Assembly (NCBI GenBank): GCA_032622095.1
Contig: CP136067.1
Location: 46,483,549-46,547,548 of the forward strand
DNA from: Siphonodentalium dalli
Taxonomy: Eukaryota; Mollusca; Scaphopoda; Gadilida; Siphonodentaliidae
DNA length: 64,000 nucleotides
Direction of reading: 5' to 3'
Position 1 is the first letter of the stretch. Every line of letters begins with the position of its first letter. Shown in pieces: positions 30,678 to 42,686 of the stretch. Made by a program: the position numbers and the translations under genes. The notes under the pieces were generated by a model that saw nothing but the letters and a program-made list of their open reading frames with translations, had not been told where the DNA came from and searched no databases.

Positions 30678-32579
30678 GATGAACATAGAGAACTTTGTTT
30701 TATTATTCATTATTGATAATTCTCCAATAAGAAATTTTGCGTGTTGAAACCATTGTTATGTAAACAAAATTGTTACAGTTATTTGTCAACAAACATCATT
30801 CACTAATGGTATAATGAGTTCATATATTTTAGTCTGCATATGATTTTCAGAATATTTTTCAAGGCTTTGAATTTTTCCAATGTTATCGTCAAGTTTTGAT
30901 GAAACTTTGGTATCCTATTGGATTAACTGGCTTCTGATCGGTAATTCCATTGTTATGTTTAGGCTACATAACAATTGTTAGGTATGCAAAATCTCCTTAT
31001 TGGAAAATTATTAATAATGAACATAAGAACAAAGTCAATCTATTTTATATGTCCTTGTTGTATAGTAGTTATTTTACAGTCGTTTTTTGGTTATTTCGCA
31101 TTGAGTCCACTTTGAAGGCATTTGGTCCCTTTATTAAACTATAATATTTAATAGCATTTTTGTTTTGTTTGTGATTTCTAATAATATTTATGGTGGTAAT
31201 TCTCCTGTATGTCATAAAGAATGAATAACAAACTAATTGAATTGAATTTTATTCTATATTATCCATAATTAAAAATATAGAAATTTTTCTATTCAATAAA
31301 TAATGACCAAAATGCACTGGATTTATAGACTGCTTAGAAACTATATCATTTTCTTTCGTAAATGGTATATACATAATCTAATTTGTAGAATTATTAACAA
31401 AAAGCTCCCCTCCCCCAGCCTACCTAATAAATTCTCCATATATAATTATTTGAGAATAATGGTGTTTATATTCAATGGCTTTACCAGTTCGTATTTTAAT
31501 TCATTCAAATCTGCGACAATTTTTTTTAGGTTCCTCTCGATCCATGTCTTGATATAAATCTCAGGAAGAGAAAACAAGGGTTGTTAGGATCACGGGAAAT
31601 TATATATTCTATTGGAATTAATGGTCTTGTTAAAAATATGTTTTATTTGAAAATAAAAATAATTTTATCCATATTAACTTTATTTAGCTTCCATATCCAG
31701 CTTGGGATTGTTCTATTCATACCAAATCTAATTTCCCTCCTCTGTCATACTGTTAAAGGCCCACCTCATTTTTTAGTCACCAATTATTTTTTGTATAGTG
31801 CCTTGATATAAGGTTTTAATAACAATCTATGCCATAACATATGATTAAAATGCTATAATATGTCACATTTAAAACCCCTGGGTCTCAGAAGTTGCCCATA
31901 GATAAATAGAAAACAGCTGAAATCATAGAAAGATTCCCCTATTATGGCTTCCAGAATGCAACAGAATTCAAACTAAAAATGTATTTTCAATGGAAGGGTA
32001 ATAACTCTATTTTATAAGATATAGAGTTATTCCCCCTCCATTGAAAATAAAACACTTTGCCCTACAAAACAGGTGAAACTTAAGCACAAAAACACGGCGG
32101 GAGTTCAACAAAAACAACATGTTCACAGATTATTACACCGGATAAGTTGATAATGCAATGTTTTGAAACTTCCTCTTTCAAATGGAATATAATATAGTAT
32201 ATATTTTAGATATGTGATCTGGGTGTTTGAAAATTAAATGGGGCTTTAGGTGGTTTTTAAAGATCTATTTGATAACATTTTAAATGAAATAGATAACTCA
32301 TGAACAGTGGGAGGAGGGTATTGGTTGGTGTCTCACCCCCAACTTTGACAGAAATGTTCGGCAATTTGAAATTTCATGCCTGACACGCTATCAAGCATGC
32401 AAATACCGATGTGTGTCTGTCATTTGCAGAATGAGGTCTCCAGAGGGTGTATTTAGCAAAGCTATCCCGCACGAATGGGTAAGAAACGACCATGGTTGAG
32501 TCATTTTTGGAGAATAAATACAAGCAACAAATGAAACTAGTAAACAATTATTTATTAAATAATCATCAAATTCGAATAT

Positions 32580-32774
32580 GTGAGCAATAACCCCTTGCTA
32601 GCAGTGTTGAAACGCCCCACGCTGGATCACCAGCGGAGAAAATCAACGAAAATGGGTGATGTACTTCCCAATTTGCATCGTAGTTTTAGAATCTTTTTCC
32701 AAAAAGAATATGTGAATAAACTGCAGACAATTGTTCTAGACATATTACAGCCGAATAGTTTTTACTCGTGGTAG
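32580..32774 (+). CDS. Candidate ORF, 64 codons (unit 2)
   Basis: This is the longest version of the 40-codon ORF: MSNNPLLAVLKRPTLDHQRR leads into KSTKMGDVLPNLHRSF. The upstream 24 codons fall mostly in sequence private to unit 2. Product unknown. It may preserve the ancestral arrangement. Confidence 0.22.
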   Translation: MSNNPLLAVLKRPTLDHQRRKSTKMGDVLPNLHRSFRIFFQKEYVNKLQTIVLDILQPNSFYSW

Positions 32775-33605
32775 ATGAACATAAATCTTAATTTCAAAAG
32801 TGGCATGTCCATTGCGAAACGGCAGCGTCCAGAATCGACAATCAAATCGAATATTCTGTAAACAGCGTCCGAAGTATAGTCCTAGCAGTAGTAGCACAAC
32901 TCCATGATATTATATGAATATTCAGTTGATTGCAACAATACCGTTTTTGCGTTTCTAACTTTTCCAAATTGTCGAAATAGATTAGCAAAGTAACTTGAAT
33001 TCGCCATTAAGAAAACAAATGAGAAACACGTGGACTTGTTTACGTCTTTTGCCCTCAAGGTTATAGTAGAGTAAATATAAAAATGATCCCCCTTGATGTG
33101 CTGTTAGCCCACACTCAAATCAGCATAGAATCACATCTGGCAGCTAAATGGTTGATTAAGATTGGGATACAATTAATGCTAAAAAAAGAATAAAAAACAA
33201 TGCCACCATGGAAATATTATACCTGGATGAATATTGATCCAAGGTGGTGAAATAATCAACCTGGCATTTAATGGGGGTATGTTTGAAAATTTGATGATGA
33301 TTTTTTGTGCGGAATTAGGGTAGTATCAAAAGCGGTAAATTTGAAGATGGAAAAAGCACATGGACCTAATAATTTTTTTAGGCCATATTGGGTCCAAAGA
33401 GTCATTCTTCAAAATTTACTAGATTAGAAAATTCCAGCATTCACAAGGAATGGAGAATAGGCCTGGACATTAACACTGTCGCATATGGAGAATAATTGGT
33501 GTACTGTACATAACCTATATAGGTCCTATAGTGATTTTGGACTCTGTGAGAGTTCCACAATATTTTGGCGTTCCCAGTTTTTTCTAGCACCCATATGTAT
33601 TCAAA

Positions 33606-33806
33606 ATGACTTCTTTAAATAATACGGACGGATTTTGGGCAGAATACGTTGCATATCTAGATTTTAAATGCACAACTGACATGGATAGTGGCTGTAAATT
33701 ATGGGGTGGGGCCAACACTCGATTCGGCGTCAATTCAACCCTTGTGAGGCCTTCTAAAATTATGTCTTCACTTCCCAGTTATGCCACAGGGCGTGGAGGA
33801 TTATGA
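33606..33806 (+). CDS. Candidate ORF, 66 codons (unit 2)
   Basis: Counterpart of 21231-21428 with one extra Gly codon near the end, from a GGA duplication. Confidence 0.2.
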   Translation: MTSLNNTDGFWAEYVAYLDFKCTTDMDSGCKLWGGANTRFGVNSTLVRPSKIMSSLPSYATGRGGL

Positions 33807-34305
33807 GTAGATATTTATTGGAAGTCAATATATATTTTGTATTGCCCGGGAACAATACTTTTGAGTTAATTTCATCGATTGTCTTACGATTCCGTTTTCG
33901 AGGCATCGTTACGCGCTATGCAAATAACGTACTTCCAGTAAATCGTATTTCTTGTATTTGGAGTAAATCAGACGTCGTGTATTACGCCCGTCATGAGTTA
34001 GATCTCGATCTAGGTCAATCATGCTGTAAACTTGTCCCGTGTCGGGAGGGCTTGTCTGTGGGGGGGGGGGGGGGTGTAAAATACCTAGACATGTAAATGT
34101 CTACCTCTGTGCGTGTCACAATATCAGGAATATAGGGAGGGTCAGCTGCCAGAAGGCCGCGTCGTGTTTGGGGTGCGATCCTTCATGTATCGTCACACAG
34201 GTCACCTGACGGATTGAGTAGAGTTTTGGTAAACCTCATTTTTGAACTTTAACCCTTTTACCTTCATGATACTTACTATAGGAATGCTCCAATTTTGCAT
34301 TTGGT

Positions 34306-34662
34306 TTATCTGTATGTGGAACTAGTATATATGTCTTTTTTATATTGTTTTTCCTCTTGATACTGACCATACAAATCATACAGAGTCTTTCGCCTTTCAA
34401 CTCTGGCTTTCTTAGTTTTCAGCTGTTTTTTATATTTTTTCAAGTACTCATCTGATTCCTTCATATTTTGCAGTGATTTTCCAACTTTACTGAGCGGTGA
34501 TATTGGACAGTCCATATCCTGGCATAGATCATCAATGGAACCGGCAGTGCCAAGGTTAACATAATGACAGCTGGAAACATTTTCAGGTGTTGATGTACGA
34601 AAGGCTCTATTAAAGGCTTCCACCTTCTGCATATTTGTATTTCGCTTGGTACTCTCCAACAT
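34306..34662 (-). CDS. Unidentified protein-like ORF, 118 codons (unit 2)
   Basis: Counterpart of 21928-22284 with a few substitutions (Leu to Arg in FRTSTPEN, Phe to Tyr in KKYKKQL, His to Asp near the end). Frame intact, satellite again immediately upstream of the ATG. Confidence 0.4.
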   Translation of the reverse strand: MLESTKRNTNMQKVEAFNRAFRTSTPENVSSCHYVNLGTAGSIDDLCQDMDCPISPLSKVGKSLQNMKESDEYLKKYKKQLKTKKARVERRKTLYDLYGQYQEEKQYKKDIYTSSTYR

Positions 34663-34704
34663 GGCTGGTCACAGTCTGTAATTTATACAGTCGCGTAGAA
34701 TTTG

Positions 34705-37700
34705 CAACGCACGCTGCACTAAACATGTGCCACACCCACTTATAATGCAGACTGCATCACAAAAAAGCGCCAGGCCTACTTATAGCGCTCATTGCACTAA
34801 AATAGTGGCACGCCCACTTATAACGCACAATGCACTAAAAAGTGTAACGCCCACTTAAAACGCACACTGCACCAAAAAGGTGTCACGCCCACTTATAACG
34901 CACACTGCAATAAAAGGTGCCACGCCCACTTATAACACACCTTTTTAGTGCAGTGGGCGTGACACTTTTTAGTGCATTGTGCGTTTTAAGTGGGCGTGGC
35001 ACTTTTTAGTGCAATGTCCGTTATATGTGAGCATGTCACTTTTTTTAGTGCAGCGTGCGTTATAAGTGGGCGTGCCAATATTATAGTACAGCGTGCGTTA
35101 TAAGAGGGCGTGGCTGTTTTTAGTGCAGTGGGTGTTTTAAGTGGGCGTGGCACTTTTAGTGCAGCGTGTGTTATAAGTGGGCGTGGAACTTTTGCAATGC
35201 AGCGTGTATTTTAAGTGGGCGTGGCACTTTTTCAGTGCAGCGTGTGTTATAAGTGGGCGTGTCATTTTTTTAGTGCAGCGTGTGTTATGAGGGTGGCACT
35301 TTTTTAGTCGTAGCGTGCGTTACAAGTGGGCGTGGCACTTTTTTAATTGCAGCTTGCGTTATAAGTGGGCGTGGTACTTTTTTATTGCAGCGTGCGTTAT
35401 AAGTGGGCGTGGCGCTTTTTCAGTGCAGCGTATGTTATAAGTGGGCGTGGCACTTTTGCAATGCAATGCAGCGTGTATTTTAAGTGGGCGTGGCACTTTT
35501 TCAGTGCAGCGTGTGTTATAAGTGGGCGTGTCATTTTTTTAGTGCAGCGTGTGTTATAAGAGAGCGTGGCACCTTTTCAGTGCAGCGTGTGTTATAAGTG
35601 GGCGTGGCACCATTTCAGTGCAGCGTATGTTATAAGTGCAGCGTGTGTTATAAGTGGGCGTGGCACCCTTTTAGTGCAGCGTGTTATAAATGCAGCGAGT
35701 GTTATAAGTGGGCGTGTCACTTTTTTTAGTGCAGCGTGTGTTATAAGTGGGCGTGGCACATTTTCAGTGCAGAGTGTGTTATAAGTGGGCGTGGCACATT
35801 TTCAATGCAGCGTGTGTTATAAGTGGGCGTGGCATTTTTTCAGTGCAGCGTGTGTTATAAGTGGGCGTGGCATTTTTTCAGTGCAGCGTGTGTAATAAGT
35901 GGGCGTGTGTTATAAGTGCAGCGTGTGTTATAAGTGGGCGTGGCACCTTTTAGTGCAGCGTGCGTTATAAATGGGCGTGGCACTTTTTCAGTGCAACGTG
36001 TGTTATAACTGGGCGTGGTAATTTTTCAGTGCAGCGTGTGTTATAAGTGGGCGGGGTGTGGCACGTTTTTAGTGCAGCTTGTTATAAGTGGGCGTGGCCA
36101 GTGCAGCGTGTGTTATAAGTGGGCGTGGCACTTTTTCAATGCAGCGTGTGTTATAAGTTTGGCACCATTTCAGTGCAGCGTGTATTATAAGTGGGCGTGG
36201 CATTTTTTTAGCGCAGCGTGTGTTATAAGTGGGCTTGGCATTTTTTCAGTGCAGCGTGTGTTATAAGTGGCGTTGCACGTTTTCAATGCAGCGTTTGTTA
36301 TAAGTGGGCGTGGCACTTTTTCAGTGCAGCGTGTGTTATAAGTGCCACGCCCAATTATAACACACGCTGCACTGAAAAGTGCCACTCCCACTTATAACAC
36401 ACGCCGCACTAAAAAAGTGCCACGCCCACTTATAACATACGATGCACTTAAAAGGTGCCACGCCCACTTATAACACACGCTGCACTAAAAAGGGCAACGC
36501 CCACTTATAACACACGCTGCACTGAAAAAGCACCACGCCCACTTATAACACACGCTTCACCAAACAAATGCCACGCCAAATTATTACACACGCTGCACTG
36601 AAAAGGTGCCACGCCCACTTATAACACACGCTGCACTGAAAAAGTGCCACACCCACTTATAACACACGCTGCACTAAAAAGTACCACGCCCACTTATAGC
36701 ACACGCTGCACTGAAAATGTGCCACGCCCACTAATAACACACACTGCACTGAAAAAGTACCACACCCACTTATAACACACTCTGTAATGAAAAAGTGCCA
36801 CGCACACGTATAACACACGCTGCACTAAAAAGTGCCACGCCCACTTATAACGCACGCTGCACGTAAAAAGTGCCACGCCCACTTATAACACACGCTGCAC
36901 TAAAAAAGAGCCACGCCCACTTATAACACACTCTGCACTTTAAAAGTGCCACGCCCACTTATAACACACGCTGCACTTATATCACACGCCCACTTATTAC
37001 ACACGCTGCACTTAAAAAGTGCCACGCCCACTTATAACACACGCTGCACTTAAAAGGTGCCACGCCCACTTATAACACAAGCTGCACTGAAAAAGTGACA
37101 CGCCCACATATAACACACGCTGCACTGAAAAAGTGCCACGCCCACTTATAACACACGCTGCAGTAAAAGAGTGCCACGCCCACTTATGACACGCGCTGCA
37201 CAGAAAAGGTGCCACGCCCACTTATAACACAAGCTGCACTGAAAAACTGACACGCCCACTTATAACACAAGCTGCACTTAAAAAGTGCCACGCCCACTTA
37301 TAACACAAGCTGCACTGAAAAAGTTCCACGCCCACTTATTACACACGATGCACTGAAAAAGTGCCACGCCCACTTATAACACACGCTGCACTGAAAAAGT
37401 GCCACGCCCACTTATAACACACGCTGCAGTAAAAGAGTGCCACGCCCACTTATAACACACGCTGCACTGAAAAAGTGCCACGCCCACTTACAACACACGC
37501 TGCACTTAGAAAGTGCCACGCCCACTTATAACACACGCTGCACTGAAAAAGTGACACGCCCACTTATAACACACGCTGCACTGAAAGGTGCCACGCCCAC
37601 TTATAACACACGCTGCACAGAAAAAGTACCACGCCCACTTATAACAAACGCTGCACTTAAAAAGTGCCACGCCAACTTATAACACACGCTGCACTGAAAA

Positions 37701-40073
37701 AGTTCCACGTCCACTTATAACACACGCTGCACAGAAAAAGTGCCACGCCCACTTATAACACACGCTGCACTGAAAAAGTGCCACGCCCACTTATAACACG
37801 CGCTGCACTGAAAAAGTGCCACGCCCACTTATAACACACGCTGCACTGAAAAAGTGCCACGCCCACTTATAACACACGCTGCACTTAAAAAGTGCCACGC
37901 CCACTTATAACACACGCCCACTTATTACACACACTGCACTGAAAAAGTGCCACGCCCACTTATAACACGCGCTGCACTGAAAAAGTGCCACGCCCACTTA
38001 TAACACACGCTGCAGTAAAAGAGTGCCACACCCACTTATAACACACGCTGCACTGAAAATGTGCCACGCCCACTTATAACACAAGCTGCACTGAAAAAGT
38101 GACACGCCCACTTATATCACACGCCCACTTATTACACACACTGCACTGAAAAAGTGCCACGCCCACTTATAACACGCGCTGCACTGAAAAAGTGCCACGC
38201 CCACTTATAACACACGCTGCAGTAAAAGAGTGCCACACCCACTTATAACACACGCTGCACTGAAAAAGTGCCACGCCCACTTACAACACACGCTGCACTT
38301 AGAAAGTGCCACGCCCACTTATAACACACGCTGCACTGAAAAGGTGACACGCCCACTTATAACACGCGCTGCACTTAAAAGAGTGCCACGCCCACTTATA
38401 ACACGCGCTGCACTGAAAAAGTGCCACGCCCACTTATAACAAACGCTGCACTGAAAAAGTGCCACGCCCACTTATAACACACGCTGCACAGAAAAGGTGC
38501 CACGCCCACTTATAACACGCGCTGCACTGAAAAAGTGCCACGCCCACTTATAACAAACGCTGCACAGAAAAAGTGCCACGCCAACTTATAACACACGCTG
38601 CACTGAAAAAGTGCCACGCCCACTTATAACACACGCTGCACAGAAAAAGTGCCACGCCCACTTATAACACACGCCGCACTGAAAAAGTGCCACGCCCACT
38701 TATAACACACGCTGCACTTAGAAAGTGCCACGCCCACTTATAACACAAGCTGCACTGAAAAGTGCCACGCCCACTTATAACACACGCTGCACAGAAAAGG
38801 TGCCACGCCCACTTATAACACACGCTGCACTTAAAAAGTGCCACGCCCACTTATAACACAAGCTGCACAGAAAAGGTGCCACGCCCACTTATAACACAAG
38901 CTGCACTGAAAAAGTGACACGCCCACTTATATCACACGCCCACTTATTACACACGCTGCACTGAAAAAGTGCCACGCCCACTTATAACACGCGCTGCACT
39001 GAAAAAGTGCCACGCCCACTTATAACACACGCTGCAGTAAAAGAGTGCCACGCCCACTTATAACACACGCTGCACTGAAAAGGTGCCACGCCCAATTACA
39101 ACACACGCTGCACTTAGAAAGTGCCACGCCCACTTATAACACACGCTGCACTGAAAAAGTGACACGCCCACTTATAACACACGCTGCACTGAAAAGGTGT
39201 CACGCCCACTTATAACACACGCTGCACAGAAAAAGTACCACGCCCACTTATAACACACGCTGCACTGAAAAAGTGCCACGCCCACTTATAACACGCGCTG
39301 CACTTAAAAGAGTGCCACGCCCACTTATAACACACGCTGCCCTGAAAAAGTGCCACGCCCACTTATAACACACGCTGCACTTAGAAAGTGCCACGCCCAC
39401 TTATAACACACGCTGCACTGAAAAAGTGCCACGCCCACTTATAACACACGCTGCACAGAAAATGTGCCACGCCCACTTATAACACGCGCTGCACTGAAAA
39501 AGTGCCACGCCCACTTATAACAAACGCTGCACAGAAAAAGTGCCACGCCAACTTATAACACACGCTGCACTGAAAAAGTTCCACGCCCACTTATAACACA
39601 CGCTGCACAGAAAAAGTGCCACGCCCACTTATAACACACGCCGCACAGAAAAAGTGCCACGCCCACTTATAACACACGCTGCACTTAGAAAGTGCCACGC
39701 CCACTTATAACACACGCTGCACTGAAAAAGTGCCACGCCCACTTATAACACACGCTGCACAGAAAAGGTGCCACGCCCACTTATAACACGCGCTGCACTG
39801 AAAAAGTGCCACGCCCACTTATAACAAACGCTGCACAGAAAAAGTGCTACGCCAACTTATAACACACGCTGCACTGAAAAAGTTCCACGCCCACTTATAA
39901 CACACGCTGCACAGAAAAAGTGCCACGCCCACTTATAACACACGCCGCACTGAAAAAATGCCACGCCCACTTATAACACGCGCTGCACTTAAAAAGTGCC
40001 ACGCCCACTTATAACACACGCTGCACTGAAAACGTGCCACGCCCACTTATAACAAACGCTGCACTGAAAAAGT
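34705..40073. repeat. 38-bp satellite array, unit 2
   Basis: About 140 monomers. Forward from 34705 to about 34942, reverse to about 36345, forward to 40073. Variant blocks such as ACAAACGCTGCACAGAAAAA followed by GCCAACTTATAAC recur near 38555, 39520 and 39830, showing local amplification. The array stops inside a monomer at GAAAAAGTT and single-copy sequence follows. Confidence 0.95.
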
Positions 40074-40669
40074 TACTTCTCCCAATTTAAAACATCTATC
40101 CCAGTCGGAGTCTATTATCTGGGACTCTCAATTGCACATCCAACACTGTTTAAAACTTTGAAATACACTATTTCCAATATGCTTAATTTTGAATGTTCGG
40201 AATCAATAACAGCAATTGCACTCATGTAGGTCCATACTGCTATTCACCATTGGGAATTACTTGAGATTGGAAACTTAATGCTGATATCTACTTGACAAAA
40301 CTATGGCCATCAGAGATAAATTCCTTCCACATGTTCCTCCCTCAAGTATTAGTTGAAAATGTTGCACATTTTTGTCCCCCAAAATATTTTCGGGAGACCA
40401 GAAATGACGCTGTCAATCCATCCAAAAATTTTGTTTTCCACATGATGACTTGAGTAATATTTGATAAAAATTATTAGTGTTTTATGATCTACATACATGT
40501 ATATATGAAATGTCCCAGAAAAGTTTGAATGAGTGTCCTGACTCCAGTACAACCTAAAATTTCAGGCTGAGTTATGCCCCTTTTTGTTAGAGTTTGCTGA
40601 TAATTATTAACCGTTAACATGGCTTGATATGGTCCATAACTAACACATTATTTTCTGTTTATTTTTCAG
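40074..40669. other. Single-copy island, probable LMBR1-like intron
   Basis: Not matched elsewhere in the window except for a decayed TGTCCCCCAAAATATTTTCG repeat at about 40373. It ends in GTTTATTTTTCAG, the acceptor of the exon at 40670. No other exon seen. Confidence 0.5.
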
Positions 40670-40911
40670 GAATCACAAACTTTGACCTGATTGGTAACTT
40701 CGGCAGCATGGACTGGCTCGGGAACATTTACATCATTCTCACATATAACACTGTGTTTGCCGTTGCCGCGGCGTTGTGTCTCGTGAACAAATTCAACGCG
40801 CCTGTGCGGCACGCCATTTACAACAGACTCAGTTCCGTCTTCACCACAGATAAAAAACTACAATGGTCTTTCTCAATGCCATCGATGAATGGAAGTATCA
40901 AAGAGGAATAG
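40670..40911 (+). CDS. LMBR1/LMBR1L-like protein, last exon
   Basis: After a TTTATTTTTCAG acceptor, and with one G from the previous exon, it reads GITNFDLIGNFGSMDWLGNI then YIILTYNTVFAVAAALCLV and KFNAPVRHAIYNRL, to a TAG stop. This matches the C-terminus of LMBR1/LMBR1L (lipocalin-receptor-like multi-pass membrane proteins): the G-[IL]-T-x-F-D-L-[IL]-G-x-F-G block, the WLGN turn and the final membrane segment (about residues 19-39 of the exon). The tail after that is lineage-specific. The gene should have many upstream exons, but left of this exon is about 600 bp of intron and then satellite. It is either broken here or the assembly has joined two loci. Confidence 0.85.
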
Positions 40912-41035
40912 TTGATATCGTTATGGAAATTTGCAAGCGTTCTGTTCGGAATGTGTGATAATTGTTCTGTTCTGAATGTGTGATAAGTGTAAAAGAAGCA
41001 AGGTCTTGGCAGTCTTTTATTCTGTGAAAATCAAA

Positions 41036-41064
41036 ATACAGTAATGCCTTAAGTAATCGACTCC
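41036..41064. mobile_element. Left end of a TA-type MITE, cut by a TTAA MITE
   Basis: TACAGTAATGCCTTAAGTAA then TCGACTCC is the terminal repeat of the TA-type family. It stops at the TTAA where the piggyBac-like element begins; the rest of the TA element is missing on the far side, unlike at 7772-8279 where it resumes. Confidence 0.75.
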
Positions 41065-41453
41065 TTAACCCTTTACCCAACAAACCGGCCAAAACCGGCC
41101 AAATAAAGCTTCAACAGCCTAAAATATCTTCGGTCTGTCTCAATAGAACCATACAAATATGGATATCATTGGAACCGGCTCCTTGACCACATTGTGATAG
41201 TTACAGTTATGCCCTGTGCCAATGCATTCTCTTATATATGCGAGTCGACCATAGGTCGCCTCGCATATATAAGAGAATGCATTGGCCTAAAAAAAATCTG
41301 TTTTACCATTTTTTCTTACATTCTTTAACAATTTTATAATTTTTAATGTGTTAAGCCAATGCATTCTCTTATATATGCGAGGCGACCTATGGTCGACTCG
41401 CATATATAAGAGAATGCATTGGCACAGGGCCGTTCTGTTGGGTAAAGGGTTAA
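41065..41453. mobile_element. piggyBac-like MITE at unit 3 boundary
   Basis: Same family and right flank as 12588-12977, different left flank (LMBR1-like side). A crossover inside this element would explain the boundary. Confidence 0.85.
41102..41107 (+). promoter_or_regulatory. First AATAAA downstream of the LMBR1-like stop
   Basis: AATAAA within CCGGCCAAATAAAGCTTC of the piggyBac-like MITE, about 190 bases after the stop at 40911. I see no AATAAA or ATTAAA between them. Confidence 0.45.
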
Positions 41454-42289
41454 CCCAGTCGTTACTAAACACTTGATGAGTGGTTCCCTTTGGAAATGTT
41501 GACATTTACATTAGGCCATTTGTTGAACTTATTATCTCAATATTTCCAACCAAAGAATATGAATCCTTCTGCACCTATTATATTTATGTCTGTCTGACAT
41601 CTGCCTATTATCACTGAACACACCTCCAAATGAATATTAGACCATTCCAATATATACATTTATAACTTGGTGGGAGAATCCATAAAGTTTTATGTAATGA
41701 ATGCTGAAATTTATGGGTTTTGATTGAAAGAAAGATCAGTTAAAAATGCACAATCAGATTAACGCTTGCATATTACTATTTCCTTGGCTTCGGGGGTAAA
41801 AAATACATGATTCGAGGAGAGGAACCCACCTATCAAAGCTCAGAGTGATCACATATCGATGTTTGAAATCTATTATTTTTCACCACTGATAATTTTAAGT
41901 GGCTCAGTAAAGAGTTGACGAGAAGACTTTCTCTGACCAATTTGCGGATGAAGATGGATAACTCTAAAATCAAGTGGCTTTTTTGTGTCAGATATTTGAC
42001 AAACCGGCAAAATTTCGTTGAACAAAATGTTTTGGGCAATTTTATACTATAGTTGACTGTGGTTAGCATTATTTTTAGGCAATTACTCGATTCTGAAAAC
42101 TGAAGCGGCATTTCAAAAAATGTTGATGTTGGAATCTGATGATATGGGGACCATCGAATCAGATTGAGTACCTTCAATTAAACTTGATCCTGGTTTATGC
42201 AGGTTACTGAATTTGTTATAGTCCAATGTAGACCACATTGAATCCAACATTAGATTATAATCTAAAATGATGAATCTTGATCTCTGCAG

Positions 42290-42528
42290 ATCAGAGATGG
42301 AGTCATTTGTTGATGATGGAACCCTGACCAATCTCTGCTTGTCGTTTTCTCGGGATGAACAACCTGACGGATCACCAAGATATGTCCAGGATAACATCAG
42401 GTCCAATGGTGCGGACGTGGTTCGCTTACTCTATACTGAGGAATCATGCCTGTATGTCTGTGGAGATGCTAGAAACATGGCCAAGGGCGTGTTAGATGCT
42501 CTCACTGATGTGCTGCAGAAGGTCAAAG
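42290..42528 (+). pseudogene. Duplicate MTRR penultimate exon, unit 3
   Basis: Intact copy of 13814-14052 with the same splice sites, phases and YVCGDARNMAKGV motif; one silent difference seen (AAT to AAC in the Asn of ARNMA). Together with 44622-44701 it forms a two-exon tail of MTRR, without the earlier exons. Labelled pseudogene because it cannot encode a complete enzyme by itself. Confidence 0.82.
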
Positions 42529-42563
42529 GTAAACTTTTATTATTCATTTGTGAAACAATACAT

Positions 42564-42686
42564 TACAGTAATGCTCGGCGAGAGCTTTACGATGAATGGC
42601 AACAAGCCATATTTCCGACTAAATCCTGAAAAATTACCCATAATTCTGCTATGGTTAAGGAGTCGATTACTTAAAGCATTACTGTA
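42564..42686. mobile_element. TA-type MITE, unit 3 copy
   Basis: Counterpart of 14088-14210. Confidence 0.75.

Larger units (their letters stand above)
27349..40073. repeat. Segmental duplication, unit 2
   Basis: Homologous to unit 1 from 14088 onward, so it lacks the penultimate MTRR exon. Differences from unit 1: empty TTAA site at 30674, a local rearrangement at 29482-29864, a private 165-bp stretch at about 32475-32638 in place of about 800 bp of MITE-rich sequence, and a longer satellite. Confidence 0.88.
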
